Source: Molossus alvarezi
Lineage: Eukaryota; Chordata; Mammalia; Chiroptera; Molossidae
DNA: 64,000 nucleotides
NCBI GenBank assembly: GCA_037176705.1
Contig: CM073907.1
Coordinates: 15,717,001-15,781,000, forward strand
Direction: 5' to 3'
Position 1 is the first letter of the stretch, and each line of letters opens with the position of its first letter. The notes beneath the pieces are model-generated. The model searched no databases, had not been told where the DNA came from, and was given only the letters and a program-made list of their open reading frames with translations. The position numbers and the translations under genes were made by a program. Shown in pieces: positions 44,881 to 55,227 of this stretch.

Positions 44881-44950
44881 CTCATATTGTTTTAGTATTA
44901 ATTAGTACAATTGACTTCTAATCAATTAGTTTCAGTATAACCCAACAAAG
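44881..44950 (+). pseudogene. NUMT COX3 tail and tRNA-Gly, copy 2
   Basis: Opens with the last bases of COX3 (GCTCAT), then tRNA-Gly with ACTTCTAATC in the anticodon arm (TCT in place of TCC). This is the left edge of the second copy of the duplicated segment. Confidence 0.82.
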
Positions 44951-45295
44951 AACACTCAACATAGCAATTACACTAGTACTTCTAGCATCCCTTCTTGTTC
45001 TAATTGCATTCTGATGACAACAAACTAATATTTATAATTAAAAAAAGACAAGCTCATATAAATGTGGCTTTGACTATATAGGCTCAGCACACCTACTTTT
45101 CTCAATAAAATTTATTGAGTAGCCATTACATTCTTATACTTTGACCTAGAAATTGTTCTTTTCCTACCACTACCATGAGTTTCTCCAAAAAATCATCTAA
45201 AAACAATACTTATTATAGCCTTAGTGCTTATTTTACTATTAATTTTTAGTCTAACTTATGAAAGAAGTCAAAAAGGACTAGAATAATCCACATAA
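44950..45295 (+). pseudogene. MT-ND3: NUMT ND3 pseudogene, copy 2
   Basis: ND3 with several indels (extra A run near 45040, for example), aligned with copy 1 at 38917-39255. Substitutions differ between the copies at many sites, showing independent decay. Confidence 0.85.
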
Positions 45296-45358
45296 TGTTA
45301 GTTAGTTCAAATAAAACAAGTGATTTCGACTTACTAGATAATTATTCATAACTATCAA
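45296..45358 (+). pseudogene. NUMT tRNA-Arg, copy 2
   Basis: TGTTAGTTAGTTCAAATAA head and anticodon arm GATTTCGACTTACTAGA (TCG anticodon retained). A few bases shorter in the T arm than copy 1. Confidence 0.82.
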
Positions 45359-45654
45359 ATGTCCATAACTTATATTAACATTCTACTAGCATTAATAGTC
45401 TCCCTAACAGAATTACTTATATATATAGGTCTAATATAATATCATCCCTGCTATGTTTATAAGGTATAATATTATCCTTATTTGTCCTTATATCAATAAC
45501 AATTCTTACCACATATATAATCATAGCTATCATAGTTCTGATTATCTTATTAGAAATCATAGCTTGCAAAGCTGCTCTAGGCTTACTTCTGCTAGTAATA
45601 GTTTCAAACACTTATGGAGTGGACTACATACAACATCTAAATCTTCAATGTTAA
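45359..45654 (+). pseudogene. MT-ND4L: NUMT ND4L pseudogene, copy 2
   Basis: ATG at 45359. The full length of about 296 bp keeps the C-terminal [14 protein letters not shown] stretch that copy 1 has lost, overlapping ND4 by seven bases. Stops interrupt the earlier part (TAA near 45460). Confidence 0.87.
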
Positions 45655-47288
45655 AAATTATTATTCCAGCACTGGCCAGTTTGGCTCAGCAATTAGAGCA
45701 CTGTCCTGTGGTCCGGAGAGACCTGGGTTTGGTTCCTGCTAAGAGTGCGTACCTCTGTTGCAGTTTATCCCCAGCCCAGGTTGGTCATGTGGGTGGCAGC
45801 CACTCAATTTGTCCCTTTTGTGTCAATGTCATATTCTCTCTCTCTCTCTCTCTCTCTTCCTCTCTCTCCATCCCACTCTATCTGAACAAAAAATAAAAAA
45901 AGTCCTCGGGTGAGGATTAAAAAATATATATATATTCCAACAATAATACTTATTCCACTCACATGACTTTCAAAAAATAGTGCAATCTGAATTACACCCA
46001 CCACCTACAGCCTAGTAATCAGTTTTATGCGTCTCCCCCTTATAAACCAATTTAATAATAACAGCCTTAACTCATTTATACTATTCTTCTCAGATTCCTT
46101 ATCTACACTGCTCTTCATACTAACTGTATGACTCTTACCACTAATAATTATCACCATCCAATTCCACCTTACCAACTAACCTATAACATGTAAAAAAAAA
46201 AACTAGATATTACTATTATAATTATTCCTGATTATAACATTTTCAGCAACAGTACTAACTTTCTTCTATATCTTATTTGAAGCTACTCTTGTTCCCAAAG
46301 TAATTATTATTACCCACTGAGGAGGCCAAACAAAACACTTGAATGCAGAAATTTATTTTCCTTTCCATATATTAGTAGAATCATTACCTTTACTAGTAGC
46401 CCTTACCTATTTGCAAAATGACATAGGCTTTCTAAACTTTCTACTCCTGCAATACTGAATTAAACCATTACCAAATGTAAGGAGCTAACTCCTTACTATG
46501 ACTAGCAGGTATTATGGCCTTTATCGTCAAAATACCACTATATGGCCTTCACCTCTGATTACCAAAAAGCACATGTTGAAGCTCCAATTGCAGGCTCAAT
46601 AGTACTAGCAGCTGTACCATTAATATTAAAACTAGGGGGATATGGCATAATACATACTTCAATTTTACTAATTCCATTACCAATATTATAGCTTGCCCAT
46701 TCCTAATAGTATCTTTATGAGGCATAATTATAACTAGTTCAATTTGGTTATGCCAAACAGATCTTAATTTTCTTATTACATACTCATCAGTCAGCCACAT
46801 AGCACTAGTTATTGTAGCAATCCTCATCCAAATCCCCTGAGGCTATACTGGAACAACAGCACTAATAATTGCACATGAACTTACTTCATCACTATTATTC
46901 TGTCTGGCAAATTCAAACTACAAATGAATCTAAAGTCAAAGACTAGTTTTAGCCCGGGGCCTACAAACAATCCTCCCACTAATGGTAGCTTGATTACTTA
47001 TGCAAACCTTATTAATTTATAATTACCACCATCAATTAAATTAATTGGAGAATTATTCATAGTAATATCAACATTCTTCTGATCAAACTATTTTATTTAA
47101 TATAAATCAATATTATTATCGTAGCTCTATATTCATTATACATGCTAATTTTAAATGAACAGAGAAAACAAAACATACACACCATATTAATAATATTAAA
47201 CCTTCCTATATGTGACAAAATATACTACTAACTCTTCACCTTACACCCATTCTATTATCAATAAACCCAAAATTATTTTGGGTATTTC
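45648..47288 (+). pseudogene. MT-ND4: NUMT ND4 pseudogene, copy 2
   Basis: ATG at 45648. It is split near its start by a SINE (45670-45926). The rest (45927-47288) follows ND4 to the tRNA-His boundary with many indels. It lacks the HAL1-type insertion seen in copy 1, so that insertion came after the duplication or hit only one copy. Confidence 0.88.
45670..45926 (+). mobile_element. Ves-like SINE (younger subfamily) in ND4 copy 2
   Basis: Head CACTGGCCAGTTTGGCTCAG, B-box-like GGTTTGGTTCC (45725-45735), (TC)n body at 45836-45858, and tail GTCCTCGGGTGAGGATTAAA. Flanks ATTATTATTCCAG (about 45657-45669) and ATATATATTCCAA (about 45927-45939) are an imperfect target-site duplication. ND4 copy 1 shows the uninterrupted site. 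Confidence 0.88.
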
Positions 47289-47305
47289 ACACTGTAAATA
47301 TAGTT

Positions 47306-47551
47306 TTGTTTTTTTTTCCTCACCCGAGGATATTTTTCCATTTTTTGGACAGATAGAGTGGGAGGGAGAGAGAGGAAGGGAGAGAGAGAGAAACATCGAC
47401 GTGAAGGGACACATCGAGTGGCTGCCACCCGCACGACCAACCAGGGCCGGGGACAAACTGCAACCGAAGTACGTGCCCTTAGCGGGAACCAAACCCGGCT
47501 CTCTCCGGACCGCAGGCCGACGCTCTAACCGCTGAGCCAAACTGGCCAGGG
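47306..47551 (-). mobile_element. Ves-like SINE (younger subfamily), minus, in tRNA-His copy 2
   Basis: Left end is a T run and CCTCACCCGAGGATATTTTT; the right end, on the minus strand, reads GCCCTGGCCAGTTTGGCTCA. It is flanked by a perfect 17-bp duplication CACTGTAAATATAGTTT (47289-47305 and 47552-47568) made of mitochondrial tRNA-His sequence. Confidence 0.95.
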
Positions 47552-47555
47552 CACT

Positions 47556-47621
47556 GTAAATATAGTTTAACAAAAACATTAGATTGCGAATCTAACAATA
47601 AAGGCTAAATCTCTTATTTAC
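47556..47621 (+). pseudogene. NUMT tRNA-His, copy 2
   Basis: Resumes after the SINE with TGTAAATATAGTTTAAC. The anticodon arm TTAGATTGCGAATCTAA carries GCG, where GTG is expected. Confidence 0.82.
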
Positions 47622-47681
47622 TGAAAAAGAGTGCAAAAACTGCTAACTCATTGCTACCACACCTAATAATGTGGCTTTTTC
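47622..47681 (+). pseudogene. NUMT tRNA-Ser(AGY), copy 2
   Basis: Same layout as copy 1 (TGAAAAAGAGTGCAAAAACT head), with CTGCTAACTCAT in the anticodon arm (GCT retained). Confidence 0.8.
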
Positions 47682-47683
47682 AA

Positions 47684-47752
47684 ACTTTTAAAGGATAAAT
47701 GTTATCTATTGGTCTTAGGAACCAAAGATTTGATGCAACTCTAAATAAAAGT
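47684..47752 (+). pseudogene. NUMT tRNA-Leu(CUN), copy 2
   Basis: ACTTTTAAAGGATAAATGTT head, and GGTCTTAGGAACC keeps the TAG anticodon. Confidence 0.82.
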
Positions 47753-47753
47753 A

Positions 47754-49785
47754 ATAAGCCTATTCTCCATTTCAATAATACTATCATTAACAATATTAAT
47801 TGTACCAATCTTGATAACTATTCCCAACACATAAAAACACATCTCCTATTCTACCTATGTAAAAACTATAACCTATTATTTCATCTTCAGGCTAATCTCG
47901 GCTCTCATTTCATTTACTCTGGGCAAAAAGCAATAGTTTCCAACTGACATTGAATAACAATTCAAACTATAAAGTTATCACTGAACTTCAAACTATATTA
48001 CTTCTCACTAATATTTATACCAGTAGCACTATTTGTCACATGATCAATTATAGTTTTATATATGATATATACACTCAGACCCCAACATTGACTGATTTTT
48101 CAAATACCTATTTATTGATATTCCAAATCATTATACTTATCCTGGTTACCACTAACAACCTATTCTAATTATTTATCAGCTGAGTAGGTGGAGGTATCAT
48201 ATTCTTCCTGCTCATTAGATGATGATGTGGCCGAGCAGACCCCAACACTGCAGCACTACAAGTGATCCTCTACAACCGCATTGGAGACACTGGGTTTATT
48301 CTGGCTGTAGCATGATTTCTGACTTATAACAACTCCTGAGAACTACAAAAAAATCTTTATACTAAATATAGAAAATACCAACTTCCCACAAATAGAACTT
48401 CTCCTAGCTGCCACAGAAAAATCAGCCCAATTCAGTCAACATCCATGACTTCCATCAGCCATAGAAGGTCCAACACCATCTCAGCATTTCTTCACTCAAC
48501 CACAACAGTAGTAGCAGAGGTATTTCTATTAATTCAATTCTACCCCTTAACAGAAAACAATGTATTGATTCCAGAAATAATCTTATGCTTAGAAGTAATC
48601 ATAACACTTTCACAGCCCTGGCCGGTTTGGTTCAGCGGTTAGAGCGTCGGCCTGCGGTCCTGAGAGACCCGGGTACGGTTCCCGCTAAGGGCGCGTACCT
48701 AGGTTGCAGTTTGTCCCTGGCCCTGGTTGGTCGTGCGGGTGGCAGCCACTCAATGTGTCCCTTTCACGTCGATGTTTCTCTCTCTCCCTTCCTCTCTCTC
48801 CCTCCCACTCTATCTGAGCAAAACAATAATAATAATAATAATAACACTTTCACAGCTATCTGGCCCTCACCCAAATGACATTAGGAAATTTGTAGCCTTT
48901 TCAACCTCAAGCCAACTAGGTCTTATAATAGTTACAATCAAAATTAACCAACCACATTTAGCCTTTTCTTGTATCTGCACCCACACATTCTTTAAAGCCA
49001 TATTATTTATATGCTCTGGATCTATTATTTACAGCCTAATAGATGAACAAGACATTCAAAAAATAGGAGGCCTATTAAAAACACTACAATTTACCACAAC
49101 CACGCTAATTATTCCAAGTTTAGCCCTAACAAAAATACCATTCCTAACAGGATTCTACTCAAAATATCTAATCATTGAAACCACCAATACATTATATACC
49201 AATGCCTGAGTCTACTAATTACTCCTGCAGTTACATCCCTAACAGCTGTTTACAGCACCTTAATTATTTTCTTTATACTATTAGATCAACCACATTTCCC
49301 CACTTACATTTTAATTAATGAAAACAACATTTTATTAATTAATTCCATCAAACACATTTAATTAGAAGCATTTTCACAGGATTTTTACTAAATAACAATA
49401 TTACTCTCACAACTCTTCCCCAAATAATGATACCTTCATGCCTAAAATTAACAATCCTAATTGTCACAATTATAGGATTCATTGAAGCCCTAGAACTCAA
49501 CATAAATACATATAACCTAAAATACAACCCCCCTACAACCATATTTGAATTCTCCAAATCTCCTGTCTACTTTCCTATCATCATTCACCAAATCCAAACA
49601 TTCATAAATTTACTAACAAGGCAAAAGTATGCCTCTCTCTACTAAACCTAATATGACTAGAAGGCCTACCACCAAAACTTATTTCCCACTCATAATCAAG
49701 AATATAAACCCTAGGTTTAAACAAAAATAGATTAATCAAACTACACTTTTTATCTTTTCTAATTATCCTAGTCCTTAGCATCGCT
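47754..49785 (+). pseudogene. MT-ND5: NUMT ND5 pseudogene (complete copy, with SINE)
   Basis: The largest mitochondrial subunit gene, here near full length once the SINE at 48616-48841 is discounted. Conserved antiporter-like regions are readable in scattered frames (for example GDTGFI near 48282-48300, the [13 protein letters not shown] motif near 48900-48925, and the C-terminal SPVYFPIIIHQ region near 49560). It has many frameshifts and mitochondrial TGA codons. Confidence 0.92.
48616..48841 (+). mobile_element. Ves-like SINE (younger subfamily) in ND5
   Basis: One of the best preserved copies: head CCCTGGCCGGTTTGGTTCAG, A-box TGGTTCAGCGG, B-box-like GGTACGGTTCC (48672-48682), CT-rich body, and an (AAT)n tail at 48825-48841. 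Flanked by TAACACTTTCACAG (48602-48615 and 48842-48855), an exact 14-bp duplication. Confidence 0.93.
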
Positions 49786-50818
49786 ATTTTTAATTTCCAC
49801 AAGGTATCTGCATAATAACAAAAACCACCATATATAATGATCAACCAGTTACCACTACTAATCAAGTACCATAACTATACAAAGCAGTCCAGATTCAGCA
49901 GTATCATAAATCACCCAATCTCCTATCCCATTAAACTTAAAAACAATCTTTAACTTCTCATTCTTTAGAATACTAAAAATCAGAACAATTTTTATAATTA
50001 ATTTAATAAACCCTAAAGCTTTCTTATTAAACATTCAAATCTCTGGGTACATTGTTTCATTCGAAATGGTCTGAGACTGGAAGAAATCATCAGCAGGCAA
50101 GATGCATTCAAGATGAACAGAGAGCTACAGCTTGCTCAGGCACATAGCAGTGATTTCAGTATCACCATGGCTTTTATTACAATGTTTAACAATTACATCT
50201 GAAGAATATGTGAGTAACTACATTAGCACCAACAATGCTTAGCAAAGGGAGACTATCTTTATGTTAATATCTAACTTTTATCTACATGCCAGCAAGCAAT
50301 GTTTGGTAAACAAATGGCTAACTCCTTGTTAACATCTAACCTCTAACTATATGCATACAAATAATGCTAATCAAACAGTGACTAGTTCAAAGGCCACTAT
50401 CTAATCTTTAAGGTTCGCTTACTCTATAGTAGAAACAAATGGGCCTCAAGAACCTTTGACACAATTCCAAGAATTTGTTTCAGGAACTGTTTGCAATTCC
50501 TTGATCTGTATGATTCTTTTGCAAGATGATACAGAAAACTCATCTTTGGTTGTGCTCTAGTTCTTAAGGATCCATCAGTACTTATTTATCAGTAGCTATT
50601 TGGGTTGTATAACCAAAAACAATAAGCATCTCTCCAAGATAAATTAAAAACACCATTAAACTCAAAATGGAACCATCAAAATTCATCATGATTCCACAAC
50701 CTACCGCTCCACTAATAATTAAATAAACTCTCTCATAAATTGATGAAGGCTTTGAAGAAAATCCTGTAACACCAACCATAAAGGACATACTTAAAATAAA
50801 CATAATATATGTCATCAT
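49786..50818 (-). pseudogene. MT-ND6: NUMT ND6 pseudogene, split by a solo LTR
   Basis: On the minus strand as in mtDNA. The N-terminal half (50818-50582) is open and shows MMTYIMFILS, GFSSKPSSIY and SGAVGCGIM family landmarks. The C-terminal part lies at 50052-49786, beyond the LTR. The 5' half is well kept compared with neighbouring genes. Confidence 0.9.
50053..50577 (-). mobile_element. Solo LTR (probable class II/ERVK-like) in ND6
   Basis: A 525-bp non-mitochondrial insertion that begins TGTTTCATTC and ends GGATCCATCA, giving the TG...CA ends of an LTR on either strand. It is flanked by GTACAT (50047-50052) and GTACTT (50578-50583), a six-base duplication with one mismatch, the size typical of class II retroviruses. 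The minus strand carries AATAAA (50178-50173), so the LTR reads on the minus strand. Three diverged copies of about 64 bp follow each other inside the part upstream of that signal (about 50245-50430). No internal proviral sequence is present. Confidence 0.75.
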
Positions 50819-50820
50819 AT

Positions 50821-50880
50821 TCTTACATGGCTTAACCACATGACCTGAAAACTCATGGTTGCATATTCAACTGTAAGAAC
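50821..50880 (-). pseudogene. NUMT tRNA-Glu (minus)
   Basis: Between ND6 and CYTB on the minus strand. The ends TTCTTAC and GTAAGAAC pair, but the anticodon region is rearranged and several bases are missing. Confidence 0.72.
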
Positions 50881-50884
50881 TATA

Positions 50885-51988
50885 ATGACCAACATCCAAA
50901 ATAACACCCCCTAATTAAAATTGTCAATGATGCATTCACAGATTTGCCAGCTTCATCAAATATTTCCTCCTGATGAAACTTTGGTTTCCCCTTAGGAGTC
51001 TGTCTTGTACAAATGCTAACAGGATTATTCCTAGCAATACACTACACATCTCATACTGCCACCGTATTCAATTCAGTTACCCACATTTGCCAAGACATTA
51101 ATTATGGCTGACTACTGTGGTACATACATGCCAATGGAACTTCCATATTCTTCATTTGCTTATATCTCCATGTTGGATGTGGACTTTACTGTGGATCATA
51201 CACCTATACAGGAACATGAAACATAGGAATTATTCTTCTATTTGCTGAAATACCTACTGCATTCATAGGCTGTGTCCTGCCATGAAGACAAATATATTTC
51301 TGAGGAGCCACAGTTATCACAAACTTACTCTCTGCTATCCCCTACATGGGAACCAACCTAGCAGAATGAATTTGAGAATTCTCAGTAGACAAAGCTACTC
51401 TGACTTGATTTTTTATCTTCCATTTTCTACTTCCCTTTATCATCGCAGCTAGTTATAGTACACCTTTTATTCCTACATGAAACAGAATCCAACAACCCAC
51501 AAGAATCCCATCTAACTCTGACATAATTTCATTCCACCCCTATTATACAATCAAAGCTGTCTTAGGACTTCTCTTAATGCTAGCAGCACTACTAGCACTA
51601 CTGTTATTCTCCCCTGACCTATTAGGAGACCCTGATGATTATACCTCAGCTAACCCCCTTAATACTCCTCCACATATCAAGCCAGAATTGTATTTCCCAT
51701 TTGCCTACACAATTCTACAATCAATTCCAAATAAATTAGGAGGTGTACTAGCCCTAGTATTATCAATTCTTATCCTAATAATCATTCCAAAGTTTATACT
51801 TCAAAACAATGAAGCATAAGTTTCTGACTATTAATAGCAGACATGTTATCCCTTACATAAATTTGAGGTTAACCAGTAGAACACCCATATGTTATTATCA
51901 GCCAATTAGCATCTATCTTATATTTCTCTATTATCTTAGTGTTCATACACCTAACAAACCTTATAGAAAATTATCTACTGAACTGAAG
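50885..51988 (+). pseudogene. MT-CYB: NUMT CYTB pseudogene
   Basis: Cytochrome b copy beginning MTNIQN at 50885. Haem-binding and quinol-site regions are readable (WGATVITNLLSAIPY near 51304-51348, and an intact 80-codon stretch 51577-51819 with [18 protein letters not shown]). A deletion near 51372 removes codons after AEWIW, another lies near 51455, and an indel follows at about 51800, after which the C-terminus is out of frame. Confidence 0.93.
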
Positions 51989-51989
51989 G

Positions 51990-52058
51990 GTCTCTGTAGT
52001 AAATTTATAACTCTTGTCTTGTAAACCAAAAAAGGAAAACAAAAATACTCCCATAGGC
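51990..52058 (+). pseudogene. NUMT tRNA-Thr
   Basis: GTCTCTGTAGTAAATTTATA head and anticodon arm CTTGTCTTGTAAACCAAAA (TGT anticodon), directly after CYTB. Confidence 0.83.
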
Positions 52059-52126
52059 TTTAAGAAAGAGGCTTATATCTCACCATCAGCACCCAAAGCT
52101 GAAATTCTAATGAATCTATTCCTTGG
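52059..52126 (-). pseudogene. NUMT tRNA-Pro (minus)
   Basis: Minus-strand tRNA at the border of the control region. The plus strand reads CATCAGCACCCAAAGCTGAA across the T arm and ends TATTCCTTGG. Confidence 0.82.
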
Positions 52127-53222
52127 TAACCAAACACCACTTATCATACAATTGTCTACATCTAACGCACCTTGTTAGTATTGAATTAATCACTAAAACT
52201 CCCAATTACCAGCTATGTACAATAATGCACAATACATTATATGTATAACAGTACGTTAAAATGTATAACACATCAATATAAGCAAGTACATTATGCTGCA
52301 TAGATTACATAATTCATTAACTTAAAAATTTACAATAAACTTAAGAAGCACATGAATATTTAAAAGTACAAACCATCATTAGTATTACATAAAATATCCT
52401 ATTATTGTTTGTTCATAAACCATTATAAAGTCAGAAACCATGCTTGTCAACATGGTTAATCACCAAAATAGGACAAGTTTCTTAATCTATCAACTTCAGT
52501 AAAACCAGCAACCTACCCACCATGTGTCACCCTTCTCACCCCAGGTCCATTTAACTCGGGGGTGCTAACTTTGGTCGTTAACAACATCTGGCTCTTACTT
52601 CACGACCATCAAAAGTATGATTGCCCATTCATTTCCCTTAAATAAGACATCTTTATGAAATCAAAATTAATCAGCCCATGCTGCAGCACAAGGTATTTAA
52701 TCATCCCATGCCCTTGGTATTTTAATTTAAGGGTATGCCTGGACTCAGCTATGGCTGACAAAGGCCTTAATTCAGAGCAAATTAATGTTGGCAAGCCTCA
52801 AATGTACAACCTACACCCCCATAATGAGTGAGGAGGGATGTCAAGTTAAGGTCCAGGACAAAACTTGAAAGTATTGCATAAATAGAATGTTGCACCCACA
52901 TGTACACTAAACAGGACTATGTAGTCAATGATTGCAGGACAGAAAAACCTCAAGCCATATGCAAATGGGATTAAGCACCACACACCTTAGCCTAAACAAC
53001 CCCCACACCTCATTAAGCCTTGGCACTATACATTAATACCTTGCCAAACCCCCAAAACAAGACCACATATAATAACATTATAGGCTCAACCTTCCTGTAA
53101 CTACGCAAAATGACGCTTCCTGATAGAAGTCTATTGCTTTAAAGAATCAGCTTTTCTTAGACAGCTATCCCCCTAAATCCAATGTAATTTTCAATGTGAT
53201 ACTACTCCAACAAATTATAAGA
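52127..53222 (+). other. NUMT control region (D-loop)
   Basis: The non-coding region between tRNA-Pro and tRNA-Phe. It contains TACATTA/ACATTATATGTAT-type termination-associated words (52228-52300), a central domain with CATCTGGCTCTTACTTCACGACC (52586 onward), a CSB1-like ATGATTGCAGGACAGAA (52927-52943) and a CSB3-like GCCAAACCCCCAAAACAAGA (53043-53062). It once held the mitochondrial promoters and heavy-strand origin, but has no expected function in the nucleus. No long tandem repeat array is present, unlike many bat control regions. Confidence 0.88.
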
Positions 53223-53292
53223 GTTAATGAAGTGTAACCACAAAGCAAGGCACTGAAAATGCCTAGATAAGTTTTTATAAAGTCCATAAACA
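53223..53292 (+). pseudogene. NUMT tRNA-Phe
   Basis: GTTAATGAAGTGTAACCACA head and anticodon arm GGCACTGAAAATGCC (GAA anticodon retained), before 12S. Confidence 0.88.
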
Positions 53293-54240
53293 CATAGGTT
53301 TAGTCCTAGCCTTTCTATTCATTGTGAGTAACTTACACATGCAAGCATCCCCTCTCCAGTGAGAATGCCCTCGACATCATATAGTGGTAAAATGGAGCAG
53401 TCACCAAGCACACTAACAAGTAGCTCATAACGCCTTGCTTAACCACATCCCCATGAGAAACAGCAGTGATAAAAACTAAGCCATAAGCAAAAGTTTGAAT
53501 AAGTTATACTAATTATTAGGGTTGGTAAGTTTTGTGCCAGCCAGCGTGGTCATATGATTAACCCAAATTAATAGATATCCAGCGTAAAGCATGTTTAAGA
53601 GAACAGACAAAAAATAAAGATAAATACTAGTAAGCTGTAAAAAGGCTCAGCTACCATAAAATAAATAATAAAAGTGACTTTAAAATATCTAAATACATGA
53701 CAGCTATGACCAAAACTGAGATTACATACCTCACTATGCTTAGCCATTAACTCAAAAAATTTAATAAACAAAGTTATTTGCCAGAGTACTAGTACTAAAA
53801 GCTTAAAACTCAAAGAACTTGGCAATGCTTTATATCCATCTAGAGTAGCCTGTTCTATAATTGATAAATCTCCCCAACCCTTGCTAATTCAGCCTATACA
53901 CCAACATCATCTGCAAAGCCTAAAATGGAATTATAGTAAGCATAAATATTAGATATAAAAATGTTAGCTCAAGATGTAGCTAATGAGGTGGGAAGAAATT
54001 GGCTACATTTCCTACTACAAAACAATTATTTATGAATATCTCAGTAAAATCAGATTAAAGATGGATTTAGCAGTAAATTAATAGAAAGCTTAACTAAATA
54101 ATGTTATAAAGCACGCACACACCACCCATCACCCTCCTCAAATAATGCTAACCATACTATCATCCTATAATTTAAAATAACTTTGGAGAGAAGATATGTC
54201 ATAACAAGGTGAGCGTACTGGAGAGTGCACTTAGATAACT
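53293..54240 (+). pseudogene. MT-RNR1: NUMT 12S rRNA pseudogene
   Basis: Near full length (about 950 bp). Conserved blocks include TTTTGTGCCAGCCAGCGTGGTCA (with CAGC changed from CACC; 53528 on), GCTTAAAACTCAAAGAACTTGGC (53801 on), CACACACCACCCATCACCCTC (54116 on) and AGATATGTCATAACAAGGT (54193 on). Confidence 0.93.
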
Positions 54241-54308
54241 CAAAGTGTAGCTTAAACAAAAGCATCTAGTTTACACCTAGAAAAATTCACATCAAAATGA
54301 CCATTTTG
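54241..54308 (+). pseudogene. NUMT tRNA-Val
   Basis: CAAAGTGTAGCTTAAACAAA head and anticodon arm CTAGTTTACACCTAG (TAC anticodon retained). Confidence 0.88.
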
Positions 54309-55146
54309 AACTAATATGAGTCCAATTATTACTAAACATAATTACTCAAAAATTAATAAAACAAAACTTTTAATACACTTTATAAAAGTATAGGCGATAT
54401 AAATATAACTTGGCACCAGAGAGAAAGCACCGTAAGGGGAGTAATAATTAGATCTATCATAGTTTGCCTAAAGGTAGTCATCAATTAAGGAACCATTCAA
54501 GTTAAATAATACAATATAATTTAATCCCGATAATTATTCAACTCCTAAACTTATACTGAATTATTCTATTTATATATAGAAGCAATACTGTTAATATGAG
54601 TAATAAAAAACCCATTCTCTCTGCATATGTGTATATCAGAATGAATAAATCACTGGTAGTTAACAAATCATAAGCTAAGCAACAAATAAAATTTGTATAT
54701 GATATACTGTTAGCCCAACACAGGAATGCAATATGGAAAAGATTTTAAAAAGTAAAAGGAACTCAACAAACATAATCCCTGGTTGTTTACCAAAAACATC
54801 ACATCTAGCAGTTAAAATATGAGAGGAACTGCTTACACAGTGACATTAGTTCAATGGCCACCACAGCCTGACCATGCAGAGGTAGCATAATCACTTGTTC
54901 TCTAAATAAAGACTGGAATGAATGGCCAAACAAGAGGGTTTTACAAATGGTTCATTTTTTTAACAATTAAAGTTTCACGTGTTCTGAGTTCAGACCAGAG
55001 TAATGTAGGTCAGTTTCTATATATATTTCTCCCAGTACAAAAGGACAAGAGAAAAAAGGCCTACTTCAAAAAAGCACCTTAATAACCAATAGATTAAATA
55101 ATCTTAACCTATAAATATATAACCAAACCAAACCAAGAACAGTGCT
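54309..55146 (+). pseudogene. MT-RNR2: NUMT 16S rRNA pseudogene with internal deletion
   Basis: Only about 840 bp of the usual 1,560. The 5' domain (GAGAAAGCACCGTAAGGGGA near 54420) and the CATGCAGAGGTAGCATAATCA block (54874) are present. At about 54945 the sequence jumps from GAGGGTTTTAC to the stretch preceding TTCTGAGTTCAGACCAGAGTAA (54980). About 480 bp, including most of the peptidyl-transferase domain, is therefore lost. Shorter losses upstream are likely. Confidence 0.88.
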
Positions 55147-55147
55147 T

Positions 55148-55223
55148 GTTAGAGTGGGAGAGACCAATAATTGCATAAAATTTATGCTTTTAAAACCAGA
55201 GAGATTCAATTTCTCTCTCTTGA
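55148..55223 (+). pseudogene. NUMT tRNA-Leu(UUR)
   Basis: GTTAGAGTGGGAGAGACCAA head and T-arm CAGAGATTCAATTTCTCT-like segment. The anticodon loop region is altered (ATTTATGCTTTTAA). Confidence 0.82.
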
Positions 55224-55227
55224 CATT

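Noticed and set aside
52127..53222. Active origin or promoter in the D-loop copy.
   Set aside because: The control-region blocks are recognisable but mutated and lie in nuclear DNA, where the mitochondrial machinery does not act.
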